Below, piece by piece: positions 1 to 11,644 of a DNA stretch of 64,000 nucleotides. Both the position numbers and the translations under genes were made by a program. The notes under the pieces are model-generated. The model worked only from the letters and a program-made list of their open reading frames with translations. It made no database searches and had not been told where the DNA came from. Each line of letters begins with the position of its first letter. Within the stretch, counting starts at the first letter, position 1. Location of the stretch: NCBI RefSeq assembly GCF_013368755.1, contig NC_049562.1, positions 3,286,001 through 3,350,000 of the forward strand, given 5' to 3'. The DNA is from Talaromyces rugulosus. Its lineage: Eukaryota; Ascomycota; Eurotiomycetes; Eurotiales; Trichocomaceae.

Positions 1-512
1 TGGTGGACACGTGTTGCGGGTCAGAAACAAAGACTCAAGTTGAAGAATGTGTTAGGTATCATATTCAAAGAAAAAAACAGTAAAATACATCAGTATGCAC
101 AAGAATAGGTGATAGGTATAAAACAGTTCCGTGTACATCATAACCACGAAGTAAATAAATGTACAACGTCATATCAGAAATGAATATCAGTAAATATATA
201 TAAAATCCAGGCTCGCTGGATCCATCAATGATACATATATGTAGTCACTGGCGGTAAATGAGAGTTGAGCCACCAAAGTAATGGTACCAGCACAGCATCA
301 CAATTCATGTGAAGCATCTCAAGCGTGCCTGTCGAGAATGAAACAGAGCCTACCTGGCGAAGATATAAATTTTTTTGGCTTCCAATACCACCATCCCCCC
401 CCCCTCCCCCCCAACGCCAGTCCAAAAAAAAAAAAGAGAAAATATGTGAATATATAACAAACAAATACCACGCTATGCGATGCAACGCTCGACGTAGACC
501 ACGGCCAAAACG
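1..512. other. Left-edge intergenic region with poly-C and poly-A tracts
   Basis: No coding sequence is recognisable. The stretch is downstream of the transcription-factor gene that ends at 513, so part of it is probably that gene's 3' untranslated region. It contains a C-rich run at about 395-412 interrupted by one T, directly followed by an A run at about 423-434. Both are low-complexity tracts prone to sequencing length errors. Confidence 0.6.
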
Positions 513-2530
513 CTAAGTAATCAGGAAATCCATATTCATCTCTCCGATAATCCGTTCCCAGTCCCAACTGTCCTCCATATTGGAGTCCATCACCTCCCAC
601 ACTCGCTCGACCACTTTGAGGGCTGGATCGATATTGCGTAGACTAGAATACCCTTCCATTGCGTCGAAGCCCCTTTTGATCCTCTCTCGTTGGTGTGGTT
701 CAAATGCTGAACAGCCAATCAGGAAGAGCGGCATCAGCATGATGCTATAAGCACCCGCATCCGATGGCAGCATTTCCAGGTACTTCAACGCGTCGTCGAC
801 CACCTGCGATATCTTCTCGCTCGGCCGCGACGGCCGGATCGTGCGGTACAGATACACCCACGTCGACTGCCGGTACAGCTGCGATGCATACCAGTTGGGC
901 GTCTCGGGCGGATACGTCGGCTCCCATACTCGGAGTGCCGAGTCGATTGTAACCGCCTCGCTGAGTGTCTGGTAGTCGACCGCAGGCTCGAAGCCTTCGT
1001 TGTGTCGCTGGCGAATTCGATCTCTCAGTCGCGTGATTTCCGAGATGTGGTTGAAAAGTCCGTCGAAAATGCCCAGGAACGTCCCTGCTTGGGCGTGCGG
1101 GACAAAGTCGGGCAGCCGCATGCCACCATCCAGGGGCAGCGGCCGTCGATCGAGAGAGGTGATTGAATTGGAGACATCATGGTACTGGAAGAACTCGATA
1201 ATGAACTGACGGAATTTCTCGTTCTTGGGCTTCTGCGAGATGAGCAGATACCGCGCGGCGTCCATATGCGATCGGTACTGGCCGTTAGTTTCACCTTCGC
1301 AAATAGTGTTGAGGCACAGAGCCAGCGTCGACGCGATGATGGGGTCCTCGACCAACAACTGAGGATCTTGATTGCTTTGGTCAGCAACGGGAGCAGAATT
1401 GATGTTTTCCCTCAGGTCGGTGATGGCGCGGTCAAAGTGAAAGTGTTTCCTCTCCTTGAAACGTGGCTCAGGGTCGCGGGCAGACAAATGCGACCCAGAC
1501 AGACACATCAACGAGTGCATCAAGCCGCGGTGTTGGGTGGCCATCGGAAGCAGAATTTCTTTAAAGGGGTTGGAATCGTCGTTGATGAGGGTGAGTACGC
1601 GGCTAAACTCGAACACAAAGTGGTCGAGGAAGCGGCGGTCGATGTCGGTCTCGATGCCATCGATCAGGATGGGCAGGCCTTGGGGCAGGAATGAAAACGA
1701 GCCTCGGCGGACGGCTAGGCGCAAATCAGCCTGGGTCGGCATAGGTCGAGACGAAGAAGACATACCATCCTCTAGTTTCTGTCGGCCGCTCTTCCAGATT
1801 TCCTTGGGTGGATAGCCTTCGCAGACGACGGCATTTTTCTGGCAGTTCAGGCCTAAACAACAATCAGATCAGCATTCGTTTTGATACACGCTCTCAACGG
1901 CTTCTTACAGGCTGGCTTCGTCTCGTCGCATTTCTTCTTCCTCCGGCGACAGGTGATGCAGCCGGTCTTGGAGCGGCCCTTGGCAATTTTGACCTGGCCA
2001 CCCGGTGTAGGTAGAGGGTGCTTGCGCGGACGCCCTCGTTTCCGCGGCATGGCGACGGCGTTGGAGGAAGTAGACTCGGCGGCATTGTGGTCTCCGGGCT
2101 TAACGGACAGCAGAGCCTCGCCATCTTCATCCAGCTCCTCGATCTTGGGGATGATGTCGGGCGAGTCGGAATCGATAGAGTCGGTGCGATTGGGAATGGT
2201 GAAGCCAAAGGTGGCCGAGGTGGTCGAGGTGGCGGACGAGGCAGAGGTCTGCTCGGATTCGCGGCGCATCCTAAGGGCGCCGTTGGAGCGGGCGGCGTGC
2301 GACCAGGCGTTCAGGCTGTCGGGGGCATCGTCGAGGGAAATGTCATCGGAGGATTGGGACGACGGAGACGACGGGCTCTCGACAGCGCTTGTCGAGAAAT
2401 GATTGTTGTCGTTGTTGGTGACGGTGGCGGTGGTGGTTGTCGTTATCGTAGCCGTGGTGGCGGAGTTGAAGCGGAACGGACCGATGGGCGTGCTTAGAAC
2501 GGGCGACGGGGGATTCTGCATGGACAACAT
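513..2530 (-). CDS. Zn2Cys6 fungal-specific transcription factor
   Basis: A probable DNA-binding transcription regulator acting in the nucleus. Two exons, 2530-1909 and 1852-513, are joined across a 56-nt GT-AG intron (1853-1908), giving 653 residues. The splice falls inside the zinc cluster. Before it is CITCRRRKKKC; after it the remaining cysteines follow, giving C191, C194, C201, C208, C211 and C218, the canonical binuclear spacing. The cluster is preceded by an AT-hook-like GRPRKH basic stretch and a 150-residue Ser/Thr/Asn-rich N terminus. The C-terminal 400 residues resemble the fungal-specific TF regulatory domain. Without splicing the protein would lack its last cysteines, which strongly supports the intron. 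The target pathway cannot be told from sequence. The gene stands alone, about 2.5 kb from its upstream neighbour. Confidence 0.9.
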
Positions 2531-5072
2531 TGGGATCTCGACATACGGGCGGGAGTATGGGGTTGAGAGGCGAGAGGAGAGGGAGAGGGAGAGGGAGAGG
2601 GAGAGAGAGGAGGGAGGGAGGAGGGAGAAAAGAGGGGGACAGAGTTCTTGTACGGCGCCGCAGGGGAGAGAGAGAGAGGCGTGTTGGTGGTGGTGGTGAG
2701 AGGCGAGAGAGTGCCGCTCGTGTTTTTTCGGCCGCTAGCTGCACTACTGCGTGTCAGGCGGGGAAGGCGCGCGCTGGGGTACGTTTTGACTGCCTTCTGC
2801 GTGCGCGGGAAAGAGCAAACTCCTGAGAGCGTGTCTCCCCTTCTCCGAGCACTCTCTGGTTATATACACGGACTATCCACCCCAGCTCCTGCGACTGGCA
2901 AGACACAGAGAATAATCGCGCACCAGAGCCATGTCCCCCCCAAAGCGGGCACGAGCCTCGCGGCCGAGACGCCTTCATGAGCACTACGACTGCAGGCGCC
3001 AGTGCATTAGCCCGCGCCGGCGCGGTTTCAATCTGCATGGCCGCCCTAATCAGGCATGCGGGGGCATTCATGGTATTGTTTATTATTATACAGACCACTA
3101 AGATATCGAGAGTGACACTCTGCTGTCGAAATGGTTTACTCGCGGTCTGTCGAGCACACACTGACGGAGCACAGAATTCTCTATCCAGGACGCTGCCGAG
3201 TATGTCTTGCTGTCAGGCCAAGCGAGCCAACAGGTCAGCCGCCCTTGCGCAAAGCGAACTAGTAGCCGGAAACGAAGAATGTGTGCCACTGCCAAGCAGG
3301 CAATCATGCGAGAATAATATGGGGTAAGATGGAGCCCGATGAGGGGAGCTGGGCTGTGGAAGGATTGGGGCAGGCTCCGACGCTGCCTTTAGCAAGCTTA
3401 GCAGACTCAGGGGATGTCGATGATCGCCTGTTCTCAGATCTCCAGACTCGACCTGCAGCACCCCCACCGAGGGCGTTGTTCCCATTAGCAATGTTTTTAC
3501 CTGATTTCCGAGTCACAATGATATTGTATTGGCATTACACTGGGACCAGTGGGCCCGGGACGGGGCTCCCGCTCCGTTCCGCGCCCAACCCATGGTTCGA
3601 GGTTGTCGTGTGAGTTTTCTCCTTCTAGACGAGCTGAGATCTCCGCATTCTGCGTTGGACCAGGGATGAGAGGCCTTCTCCACCCTGCGCAACGAATCGC
3701 AGCGATTGCCCAGGTCGCCGATCCAGCCTCGCACGGAGTAGACCTGCCGCGAATTACCCCATTACGTGGGTTATAAGAGCGTCGCATATAAGCCAGTTGG
3801 GTGTAGTATCGTTACTGTTGAGATGCTATCCGGACGTCAGCAAAAAAGAAAAAACGGAAATTCTGGGGCTGGCAATGCACTCCGCATTCTCCAGGAGTTC
3901 TATTTCCTTGCCTGGAGGGCAATGAGATACATAACATTTCATATCGAATTTATACTTTCAGACGCAAACTTAAAATTCTGCTGTCGCTTAGCTACTATTT
4001 AGTATTATTATTTATTGCTCGCAACACATGATCCGATCGGATACGAGCCCGGCTGTCCGAATGCGGAAAGCCGATGTCTGTCTTTTACTATTCAGGGATC
4101 TCCTATTATTAATCTCTTCAATGACCATGTCTCTATTACTGAGTACTACAGAACCAGTTAACTACTCCGTACTTTCGATCCATCATTCATGAATTAACAG
4201 CATGTGAGATGCTCCAGTCCACAGGAATGAATCGCCTCCACTGCGGTCGCTAAGATCGCTGTGGACTCTTGTGGACTCTGTGGAGACGCGGAGGACTCCG
4301 ATGGCTCAGGTACATGACTAAACTACTAAATAAAAATTATTCAATTCTATTAACAATAGTATTATTATTCTCTTCGTATTCCTCGCTCCGGATGCAACCG
4401 TGTTTCTCTTCTCTTCTGTCTGTGCAGATCGGCAAATGAATGCCGGTCAACACCAATCACTGCAGCAAGGGGCTAACTCTGCTCAGATGTTCTGGCCAGC
4501 CCAAGCCCTGTCGCCGGTGAATTAAAATTTTTATGAAAAAATTTTCATTGCCACCTCAGCGCATCCACCCAAAATACGACATCCGGAGCGCTATTCCGGG
4601 AACGATAAGACTAAGAGGCATCGCTGCCGATCCGGTTCGTCCCGTCGCGCGCCCCGAGTCAGTCGTGCTTTTGTTATCTAGATTTAGAATGACGATTGTA
4701 CTGAGATTGATAGATAACCCTTCAAGCTGCAATCAATCACAGGCTGACATCAGTCTGTTCGCGCGATCGCGTGATTAACGGGGCATAATTGCAATGCGGG
4801 GAGCATACTGTACCACGCCGGTGCGACATGACATGCATATAAAGTATATAGTATATTTCGTCCCACACAACATTTTAGACTACTATGTTGAAAGTACATA
4901 TATACATGCACACACAGAGGAATACTGCCCAATGGCTACTTCATCGCTCGTCATGCAAACCTTTTACATCCGGCCGTCCCGACACCCTCACCATGTCCCC
5001 GAAACCAACACACCCGGCATGAACACTTGAAACAGCATACTTGGCATAAGCATAAGCAAAGCAGCATGAAGC
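2531..5072. other. Divergent intergenic region with purine-rich repeat
   Basis: This separates the Zn2Cys6 factor (minus) from the membrane-protein gene (plus). Next to the factor's start lies a long GAGAGG-type tract (about 2565-2640), which is CT-rich on the transcribed strand and typical of leaders and core promoters in filamentous fungi. A TATATAA-like match lies at about 2860-2866 in the minus orientation. Around 4256-4300 a GTGGACTCT word is repeated twice, and one TACTCCGTA-type motif occurs near 4163. I see no convincing gene. Confidence 0.55.
2565..2640. repeat. GA/CT-rich microsatellite in factor leader
   Basis: A run of GAGAGG and GGAGA words on the plus strand starts about 35 nt upstream of the transcription factor's ATG. 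Read in the gene's direction it is a polypyrimidine tract. CT-rich tracts before the transcription start are a known feature of filamentous-fungal promoters; its role here is inferred. Confidence 0.6.
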
Positions 5073-6353
5073 ATGTCTCCCGATAATGGCATCTACAATA
5101 CGCCGCCCCTCGACTTCCCTATCCTGCGCAAATTCCACTACACGCTGTACGCCAACGGCACCCTGTCGAATGCAAGCCAGTGTTGGCTCGCCTTTGGGCC
5201 GTACTATCCGCGCATAGACATCAACGGCTCCGTCACCAATGGCACCGTGTGCGCCTCGCCCATTGTCGAGATTACTCGCCATGCGAAGCTGGGCATGGCC
5301 TTTGCTGCTTTGTTTGTCGCCTCGGTGTTTTTCTCGCTGCTCAACCTGCGCAAGCATGCCCGCGTGCATCTGCCGCGCGAGAAGCGCTGGCCTGTTGTTA
5401 GTCGGTGTCTGCCCTGGTGCTGGCTTGTCGTGGTCGCGGTCTGTGGAGTGCTCAGTGGGGTGATGAGCATTGATGTCGATCGAGACTATATCCCCGGCGT
5501 GCCACTCGTGTTACAGAGCTTTTTTTACTATCTCATGCTGCCGCCCCTGCTAGCTGCTGTGTGGGAAAGCGTGCGCCACTGGTAAGTGTTTTCTCGTAAA
5601 AGAGGCACTGGGCGCGATCTAATAGACAAACATAGGGCCTGTTGGCAAGAGAGACAGATCTACGACCGTAATCCGGCCAGCCTGCCTCTTGCAAGCAGCC
5701 GAGAGGTACAGGAGCGCCGGCTGCCCGTGCTCTTCTACATCTTCGCATGGATGAACTTTTTCCTGGCTGTTCCACGCAACTGGAGACCGCTGCTGTTTCA
5801 GAGCAGCCCGGGACTGCAGGAGACCATCGCGAAGCCGGCTGCCACCGACTATCGTTTCCGCAGCGCGGCGTTTATGGCTCTCGGGGCGCTGGCGGTGATT
5901 TTCTATAGTCTTAGCCATAGCATCTACCACTACCGCCCGCCCTCTTCTCGCTGGGGGATGATATATGGCGCAGCGCCTCTGAAATTCACACTAATCCTCC
6001 CAATTCTCACAGTCAAAGTCGTGCAAACGCTTGCATCTTCCTATGCGTGGTCTATTTCGCCATTCAATTACAACATACAGCCTGGCTGGATGTTTGGATT
6101 CGGCTATCTGCCGGTGTTGCTGATCGTCATGCTTTTTAATTTCTTTGGTCTGGTCGAGCCGAACGAAGATCGGGCGTTGATGCTGCTGAGATGGGAGCAG
6201 AGGAGGAATGGAAGAAGAATGCCCGTGGCGAGCAGACGTTTGGGGTTGCGCACGTCGAGCTGGGGGTGGAAAGTGCCTTACGTTGCTTACCGGGATGCGG
6301 TATCTGAGGATGATGAGTTGTATTTGGAGTTGGCTGAGAGGAATGAGTTGTAG
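5073..6353 (+). CDS. Seven-span fungal membrane protein, function unknown
   Basis: Two exons, 5073-5581 and 5636-6353, with a 54-nt intron beginning GTAAGT, encode 408 residues. The first about 70 residues carry several N-glycosylation sequons (NGT, NAS, NGS, NGT) and so are probably lumenal or extracellular. Seven hydrophobic segments follow at roughly residues 75-93, 115-134, 143-162, 185-205, 228-250, 262-285 and 297-317. The tail is basic (RRNGRRMPVASRR), then acidic, and would be cytosolic. The layout resembles the uncharacterised fungal DUF2434-type membrane proteins, but I assign that only tentatively. There is no catalytic motif and no neighbour that suggests a role. The start is the first ATG of the reading frame and is followed directly by the glycosylated segment. 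Confidence 0.8.
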
Positions 6354-6766
6354 AACTTGATAAATTTAAGTCCGCTTTGAGTCTGATACGCCCAGAATGA
6401 AATGTGTAGCTCAGAGAGCAGGCATTATGTCAAGCATAGAAAATGGGATATAGTAGTGGGTTCTTAATGCTACAACGATTGAAATATAATGGATAAAACA
6501 CATGTGAAGAAATTATGGTGACTGCAGTGTATTTTAAACATAGTTGATTTTTTTTCTAAATGACTTTTCCATCTGCATATACCAGGATATAGATTGATGT
6601 GGTGTAACTATATACACACACTACGACTGGACTACATCTCATGTAAATATGTACTAGAACTGGGATCTTGGAGAATTTTCAATGTTGCTGTATAAATGTT
6701 ATTATCAGATACTCAAAATCCCTCGAACACTAAACAACAGTATTTAATTAAAACGTCAGGCAAGTT

Positions 6767-6814
6767 AAGTGCTTGTAAATTTAATAATAATAATAATAAT
6801 AAGTGCTTGTAAAT
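6767..6814. repeat. 14-bp direct repeats flanking an (AAT)n tract
   Basis: The word AAGTGCTTGTAAAT occurs at 6767-6780 and again at 6801-6814. It flanks about 20 bp of AAT trinucleotide repeat. This could be a replication-slippage product or a short duplication; it has no coding potential. Confidence 0.75.
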
Positions 6815-7092
6815 ATTACCACTGTATATCTACAGCAATGTGGCTCGGGTGGCTGAACATGTGGCCCTTGCGCATAGCACCTGCCGTGACTCTCGACTCT
6901 CGACATCGCGACTGCAAGCTATCGCCATGACAGATCAATCGTGGCGGGATACAAGATCCTATCGACAACATTTGAAACATCTCAATACCCTTCGAGCTTG
7001 TTTATCTCGACCTGTGAAAATTCCAACATTCCGATCGATAGCATCTTCCAGCAGCCTCCATGGCTAGCAGCTTCAGATAACCAAGAGCAACA

Positions 7093-8837
7093 ATGTCATC
7101 GCTTCCCCAAACAAATGACGAAAACGCAATACCTCCGAGCGAAGACGTCCGAACCGACAACCATCCTCCTAAAAATGAAGAATCAACACCTCTGGGAAAG
7201 CCTCACAAAGCTCTTCTCCGCGGCTTTATTACTCTGTCCGCCGCCGAAGATGAGGAGGATGATATGACAGCAAAGCTACAACATGCAGAAAAGCGCGGAG
7301 ACTTTTACACCGAAATGAAGAAGAGGGAGAAAGATATCAAAAGCGTTGTAGCTTCTCATTGCAGGCTGGCGAGCCCTGACTTGGTTCACGTCCCTGACAT
7401 GGTTGACGAGAAAAGCATTGTGTGGATACACGGAAACTTCAATGTCTGCATTTCAGTGTCTATAAACAGCCAGGCCTGTCTCTTCCATCCAGAATGGCCT
7501 TTCGGGTTCCGTTGCTGTATAAAGTCGGCGAAGAATTCTATCCCGGAAATTGCGAGGAAAAGTTGCGATCTGAGGCCGCGACCTATATCTGGATCGGCGA
7601 GAACTGTCCGGATGCCCCAACTCCAACACTGCGAGGGTTCGGGGTTCCGGGCGGACTCAGTGTAAGTGCAAGAATTTTTTAGGGTTTAAAAGACTGGTAT
7701 CATTTCTAACAAGAATGTTAGTTCTTCCAGTCTAGATCCGTCCCGTTTTGGCAAAGGATCAAATTCTTTGCCTGGCGTCTTCTCTCTCGCCTACGTGGAA
7801 GAGCAGGCTTCTGTGATTTCATTCCCCAGATGCGGACAGCTTTCTTGGATCACGGCTATACTTTAGTTGATTGGATCGAGAACGAGAATGAGCAGATGCT
7901 TTCCAATGTATTCAACCAGCCTCATACCGAAGCACAAACGCAGAATCTTTATCGAAACATGGCGAGAATTTTTATCTCACTTGCTAAAATTCCACAGCCT
8001 CGAATCGGCTCCTGGACCATTAATAACGAAGGCCAATTGACTTTGTCCAATCGTCCCTTATTCTGTCATCTACAAAGGCTAGAAGATTGGGATATCCCAA
8101 GTGGAATTGCACGGGACACAACTTATACAAGCGCTGATAGTCTCCATCTAGATTTGCTTATTGGCCATGATAATCGGCTGCGCTATCAAAAGAATGCTGT
8201 CTTTAGTGAAGATGATGCACGCCACCAGGCTGTAGACCTGGTACTTATGCGGGCGAGTCTGGCTCAGTTCACTGATCGATCTCTCCGCGACGGGCCATTT
8301 GTTATGTATATGACAGATATGCATGCCAGCAACATCTTTGTAGATCAAGACTGGAATATCAAGCATATCATCGATTTGGAATGGGCCTGCTCACTACCCC
8401 TTCAGCATGTGATGGTACCACATTGGCTTACAGGTAAGGGGGTCGACCTACTCACTGGTCCAGAGTACGAGCGATTTGGGAATTGCTACAAGCAATTCAC
8501 TGATGCCGTGAGGCAAGAAGAGACAAATGCGCCGCTTTTCTACAAGGGTACTACCTACTCTCTGGCTGCAACCATGAATCGCATTTGGGAGCAACACCAT
8601 TACTGGTACCTGAGTGCTTTGCAGTCTCCCAAGGGGTTATTCAATCTTTTCAGAGGCCAACTACAGCCCCTGTATGAAGAACCGCCTAAGGGATCTCTGT
8701 GTCCAGCTGTATCTGTGTTCTGGGCGCCAGGGATGAGTTCGTTTGTGAGTTCAAAGCTAGAAGATTTGACTCAGTATATCCAGGAAGTACGAGATATTTT
8801 TAATAGTGGCAAGAGCGGGAGGGTGTATATGCGATAG
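7093..8837 (+). pseudogene. Aminoglycoside-phosphotransferase-family kinase with a frameshift
   Basis: A protein of the APH/choline-kinase-like fold of the type expanded in filamentous fungi; the natural substrate is unknown. The N-terminal part runs in one frame from 7093 and contains the nucleotide-loop motif WIHGNFNVC. The next conserved block (RVPLLYKVGE, then PGNCEEKLRSEAATYIW) lies in another frame, so the frame must change between about 7455 and 7490. No plausible intron fits: candidate GT-AG spans in the correct phase are 26 nt or less. A normal 60-nt phase-0 intron follows (7662-7721, donor GTAAGT). The C-terminal lobe keeps the catalytic TDMHASNIF and the metal-binding IIDLEW, and ends at 8837. 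Because all other blocks are intact, this is either a recent pseudogene, a one-base sequencing error, or an allele with a lesion. Confidence 0.7.
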
Positions 8838-10857
8838 GCCTAGTTTTGATGCTACAGCATCTCAGCACGACTTTTCGGAATCTAACACACAATGTCACAA
8901 GGTAAGCATTACATTCTCTATACTTCCTTGACACCATGAGCAGTGATTGTTGAGTTGCTACATATATTACTTGAAATACTGGGCTCCCGTTGGCAGCAGC
9001 GCTATCATTCCTGACCTAGTAGACTTCCTATAGCACTCGATGTGCTGAACTCCAAAGACCCTTGCATATTGCTAATTAATATACGAAGTTTTTATCGTTG
9101 ACAATGTATTAGCAGACTTTTATTTTACATACAAACAACAAGCGTGAAGACAAACCCTAAATTACCGTATATAGATAGGTCTTTCCTATTCCGGTAATAA
9201 AACCACCAACTCTACACACTTAGTCAACCGCTACTCTACGACAGAATAATAATAATAATAGCAACACACTATAACCCCAAGTCCAAATCTGGTTAGTTGC
9301 GAACTTCTCAACAATCGGATTAAGGCCACCAATTAAATTGCCCGTTTGGCCCCTTTGTTTAATGTTACATGTCTCCATATAACAATGCCACTTATAGTGC
9401 AATCGCGCGCGCCACATTGTTATTATTTCCGAGCAGGATTTACTCCATGATTTCCAGGGGGAAGAAAGTACTAGAAACACTGCCAAGCCAGACCAGTCGA
9501 ACTTTTAGCCTTTTACGCAGGAGTTTTTTTTTAAAAAAAAAAAAGAGAGTAATAATAATACACAGGAAACGAAATGACAAGGTCAGCAGTGGTGCTGACA
9601 GTGTCGCCTAGTAAATGGACTCAAAGTTACATAGGAAAGTGATTCATATGTAGTACTTAGCATCGCGTAAAATACTAAGAATAGTAGTGAGGTTCAATTC
9701 AAGCGTGATGACATATCTATTATTGGAATAATAATAGTAGTAGTAATGTTAGCTAGTCAGCAACTTTAGGAGTCAGACGAACCAGCTCTGTCTCGCTTGC
9801 TGCTGATCAAACATGTAGATCACCGTATGAAAATCAAGTAAACATGGCATGAGCTGGTGATTATTATTAACAAGTTTAATTTTAAGAGTTGGCTCAGCTC
9901 AAGCGATATTCCTGCGTATTTACCGCATTTAGGAGCAGCAGGGCTATGCAAAGCACGTGCATAAGCTTGAATCCTCTGCCTTGACCATGAGCCTTTCAGC
10001 CTTGATGGAGCTTCCGCGGAGTCCGTAGAACTCCGTACGGAGTACTCCGTCCGGAAGAGGGTGATGATAACAACCAAAAGGAGTAATAATGATGTTTCTA
10101 GCGCAATTGCTTTAGCTAATTTTAGCTTAAAGTGCCTAAAAATTTTAGACTTGTTGGATCATTTGTTTGTTGGGTTTGGGAAAAATAGGGGGGTTTTGGT
10201 TTCCGTGTCAGCCGACTCAACCCTCTGTTATTCGTGGCTTTTTACGGAGTACGCTGTCTTTGATTAGAATGGTTATCGACTGCATGCGGTATATACGAAT
10301 CAATGCAAGGCTGACAGGAAGAATAGCTTAACTTAAAAATAAGAACAATAGAGGAAATACGGGGTCAGACAGGCAGGCATGTAGGTCAGCAGATTGCAGC
10401 CACAGAGACTAAGTGACATCGCTTGCGGTACTATCCCCATCCTATTTACGCGAGTGGGAGGCTCACAGCAAGTCTACGTGCAATTCTATAGAGAAAATAA
10501 TCGAATATTCAATAATGCAAAATTTTGGTCAATGCAATGTACAACATGAAGGTATATGAAATCAAGCTATCTACAACAATCCAGGTATCTCTACCCGTCT
10601 ATTCCGACACCCACCCGAAAACAATGGCAACCGGGCCTGGCCTTGATCCAATGTGGGAACAATTGGGGATGGATCGAAATATCGGGGTTGGAACAAAAAA
10701 GTTTTAAATCACACAAAAAATGTTGCTAGTTGCTAGTCTAAGGATAAGACGTGACTCGTAGCTCATCAACGAATAGAAGAAAGTAGGAAGACAAGGTCAG
10801 GTCCTGGACATCTAGTCTCGGGCCTCAAGCTGTCCATCTCACACCTCTGACAGGTAT
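8838..10857. other. AT-rich intergenic region
   Basis: I see no gene. It holds AAT/ATA repeats (about 9246-9260, 9549-9560, 9727-9740), an adjoining T/A homopolymer near 9525-9545, and a dense palindromic block at 10021-10056 made of overlapping ACTCCGT and ACGGAGT words. Another copy of the motif is near 10243. The last part is the 3' flank of the BYS1-like gene. Confidence 0.55.
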
Positions 10858-11445
10858 TTAAGCAGGAGTGGTCGAGTTGGCGCCAGGGCCGAGGTTAAGA
10901 GTCATGAGAATGGCGCTGTTGCACGAGTGAGTGGCCCAGTTGTCAGTGGGCACCAGGTAGGCGTCGGCACACTGGGCATCACCAGCAGCGCAAGAGGCAG
11001 ACTGGCAGGTTGTGTCGTCGGAGCTGACAGCAAAGCCGACGGTGGTGAACTCGGAGTTGGTGCCCATGTCGATGCAAGACAAATCCCACCAGATGGTTGG
11101 GTCCTCGAGAGTGTACTCGTACTGGAGGACATCGGTGGCCTGCTCGGTGAAGGCCATCTTGATGGAGATACCACCACCGTTGGGGTTGGTGCGCCAGTTC
11201 TCAGAGTAGGTGTCGCCAGAGTTCAAGGTGTACATGTCACTGGAGCTGTCGGCGACAGACCAGAGGTAGACGGTCTGGTCCATGTTGTTGGTGATTGCAA
11301 CTCCGTCCGAGGTGATGTTGTCACGGCGTTGGAGGAAGCTATGGCTGTGGGCATGGGGATGGCGACGGCCCAGGTGCGAGGCCGGGATGGCAGACACAAC
11401 GGCGCCGAGGGCAGCAACAAGTGCGATGGTCTTGGTGAAAATCAT
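10858..11445 (-). CDS. Secreted BYS1-domain protein
   Basis: A single-exon gene for a 195-residue secreted protein. Residues 1-19 form a signal peptide (MIFTKTIALVAALGAVVSA). It is followed by a short His-rich propeptide that ends in LQRR at residues 37-40, a likely Kex2 site. The mature part begins near DNITSDGVAITNN. The segment with SENWRTNPNGGG and the aromatic IWWDLSCIDMG match the BYS1 family (named for the Blastomyces yeast-phase-specific protein), whose biochemical role is unknown. Cysteines cluster late (CQSASCAAGDAQC). Two sequons (NIT, NST) are present. No GPI signal is evident at the C terminus. It is isolated between long intergenic regions and has a clear TATA element upstream, as expected for a strongly or conditionally expressed gene. 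Confidence 0.85.
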   Translation of the reverse strand: MIFTKTIALVAALGAVVSAIPASHLGRRHPHAHSHSFLQRRDNITSDGVAITNNMDQTVYLWSVADSSSDMYTLNSGDTYSENWRTNPNGGGISIKMAFTEQATDVLQYEYTLEDPTIWWDLSCIDMGTNSEFTTVGFAVSSDDTTCQSASCAAGDAQCADAYLVPTDNWATHSCNSAILMTLNLGPGANSTTPA

Positions 11446-11636
11446 TTTTGCAGACGGTTAGGAATGAGAAAAGTTGGTTGAATAAAGATTGTTGTTGTTG
11501 GTTGAAAGTGAGGCTGAAAGGAGTGACTATCTCTATCAAAGAGATGGGGGTGAACCAAATGGTACAAGAGAATGACTGGACTGATCTAGAGTCTTGAGGA
11601 ACGGGCAGTTGCAAGAGCAACAGGCACCTGGCCGGG

Positions 11637-11644
11637 CTTATATA
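11637..11644 (-). promoter_or_regulatory. TATA box of the BYS1-like gene
   Basis: Read on the minus strand this is TATATAAG, about 190 bp upstream of the ATG at 11445. A pyrimidine-rich leader lies between them. The match to the TATA consensus is good; use as a promoter is inferred from position. Confidence 0.6.

Noticed and set aside
7460..7473. A 14-nt GT-AG span that would fix the kinase reading frame
   Set aside because: Far below the minimum length for splicing in fungi (about 40 nt), so a frameshift is the better reading.
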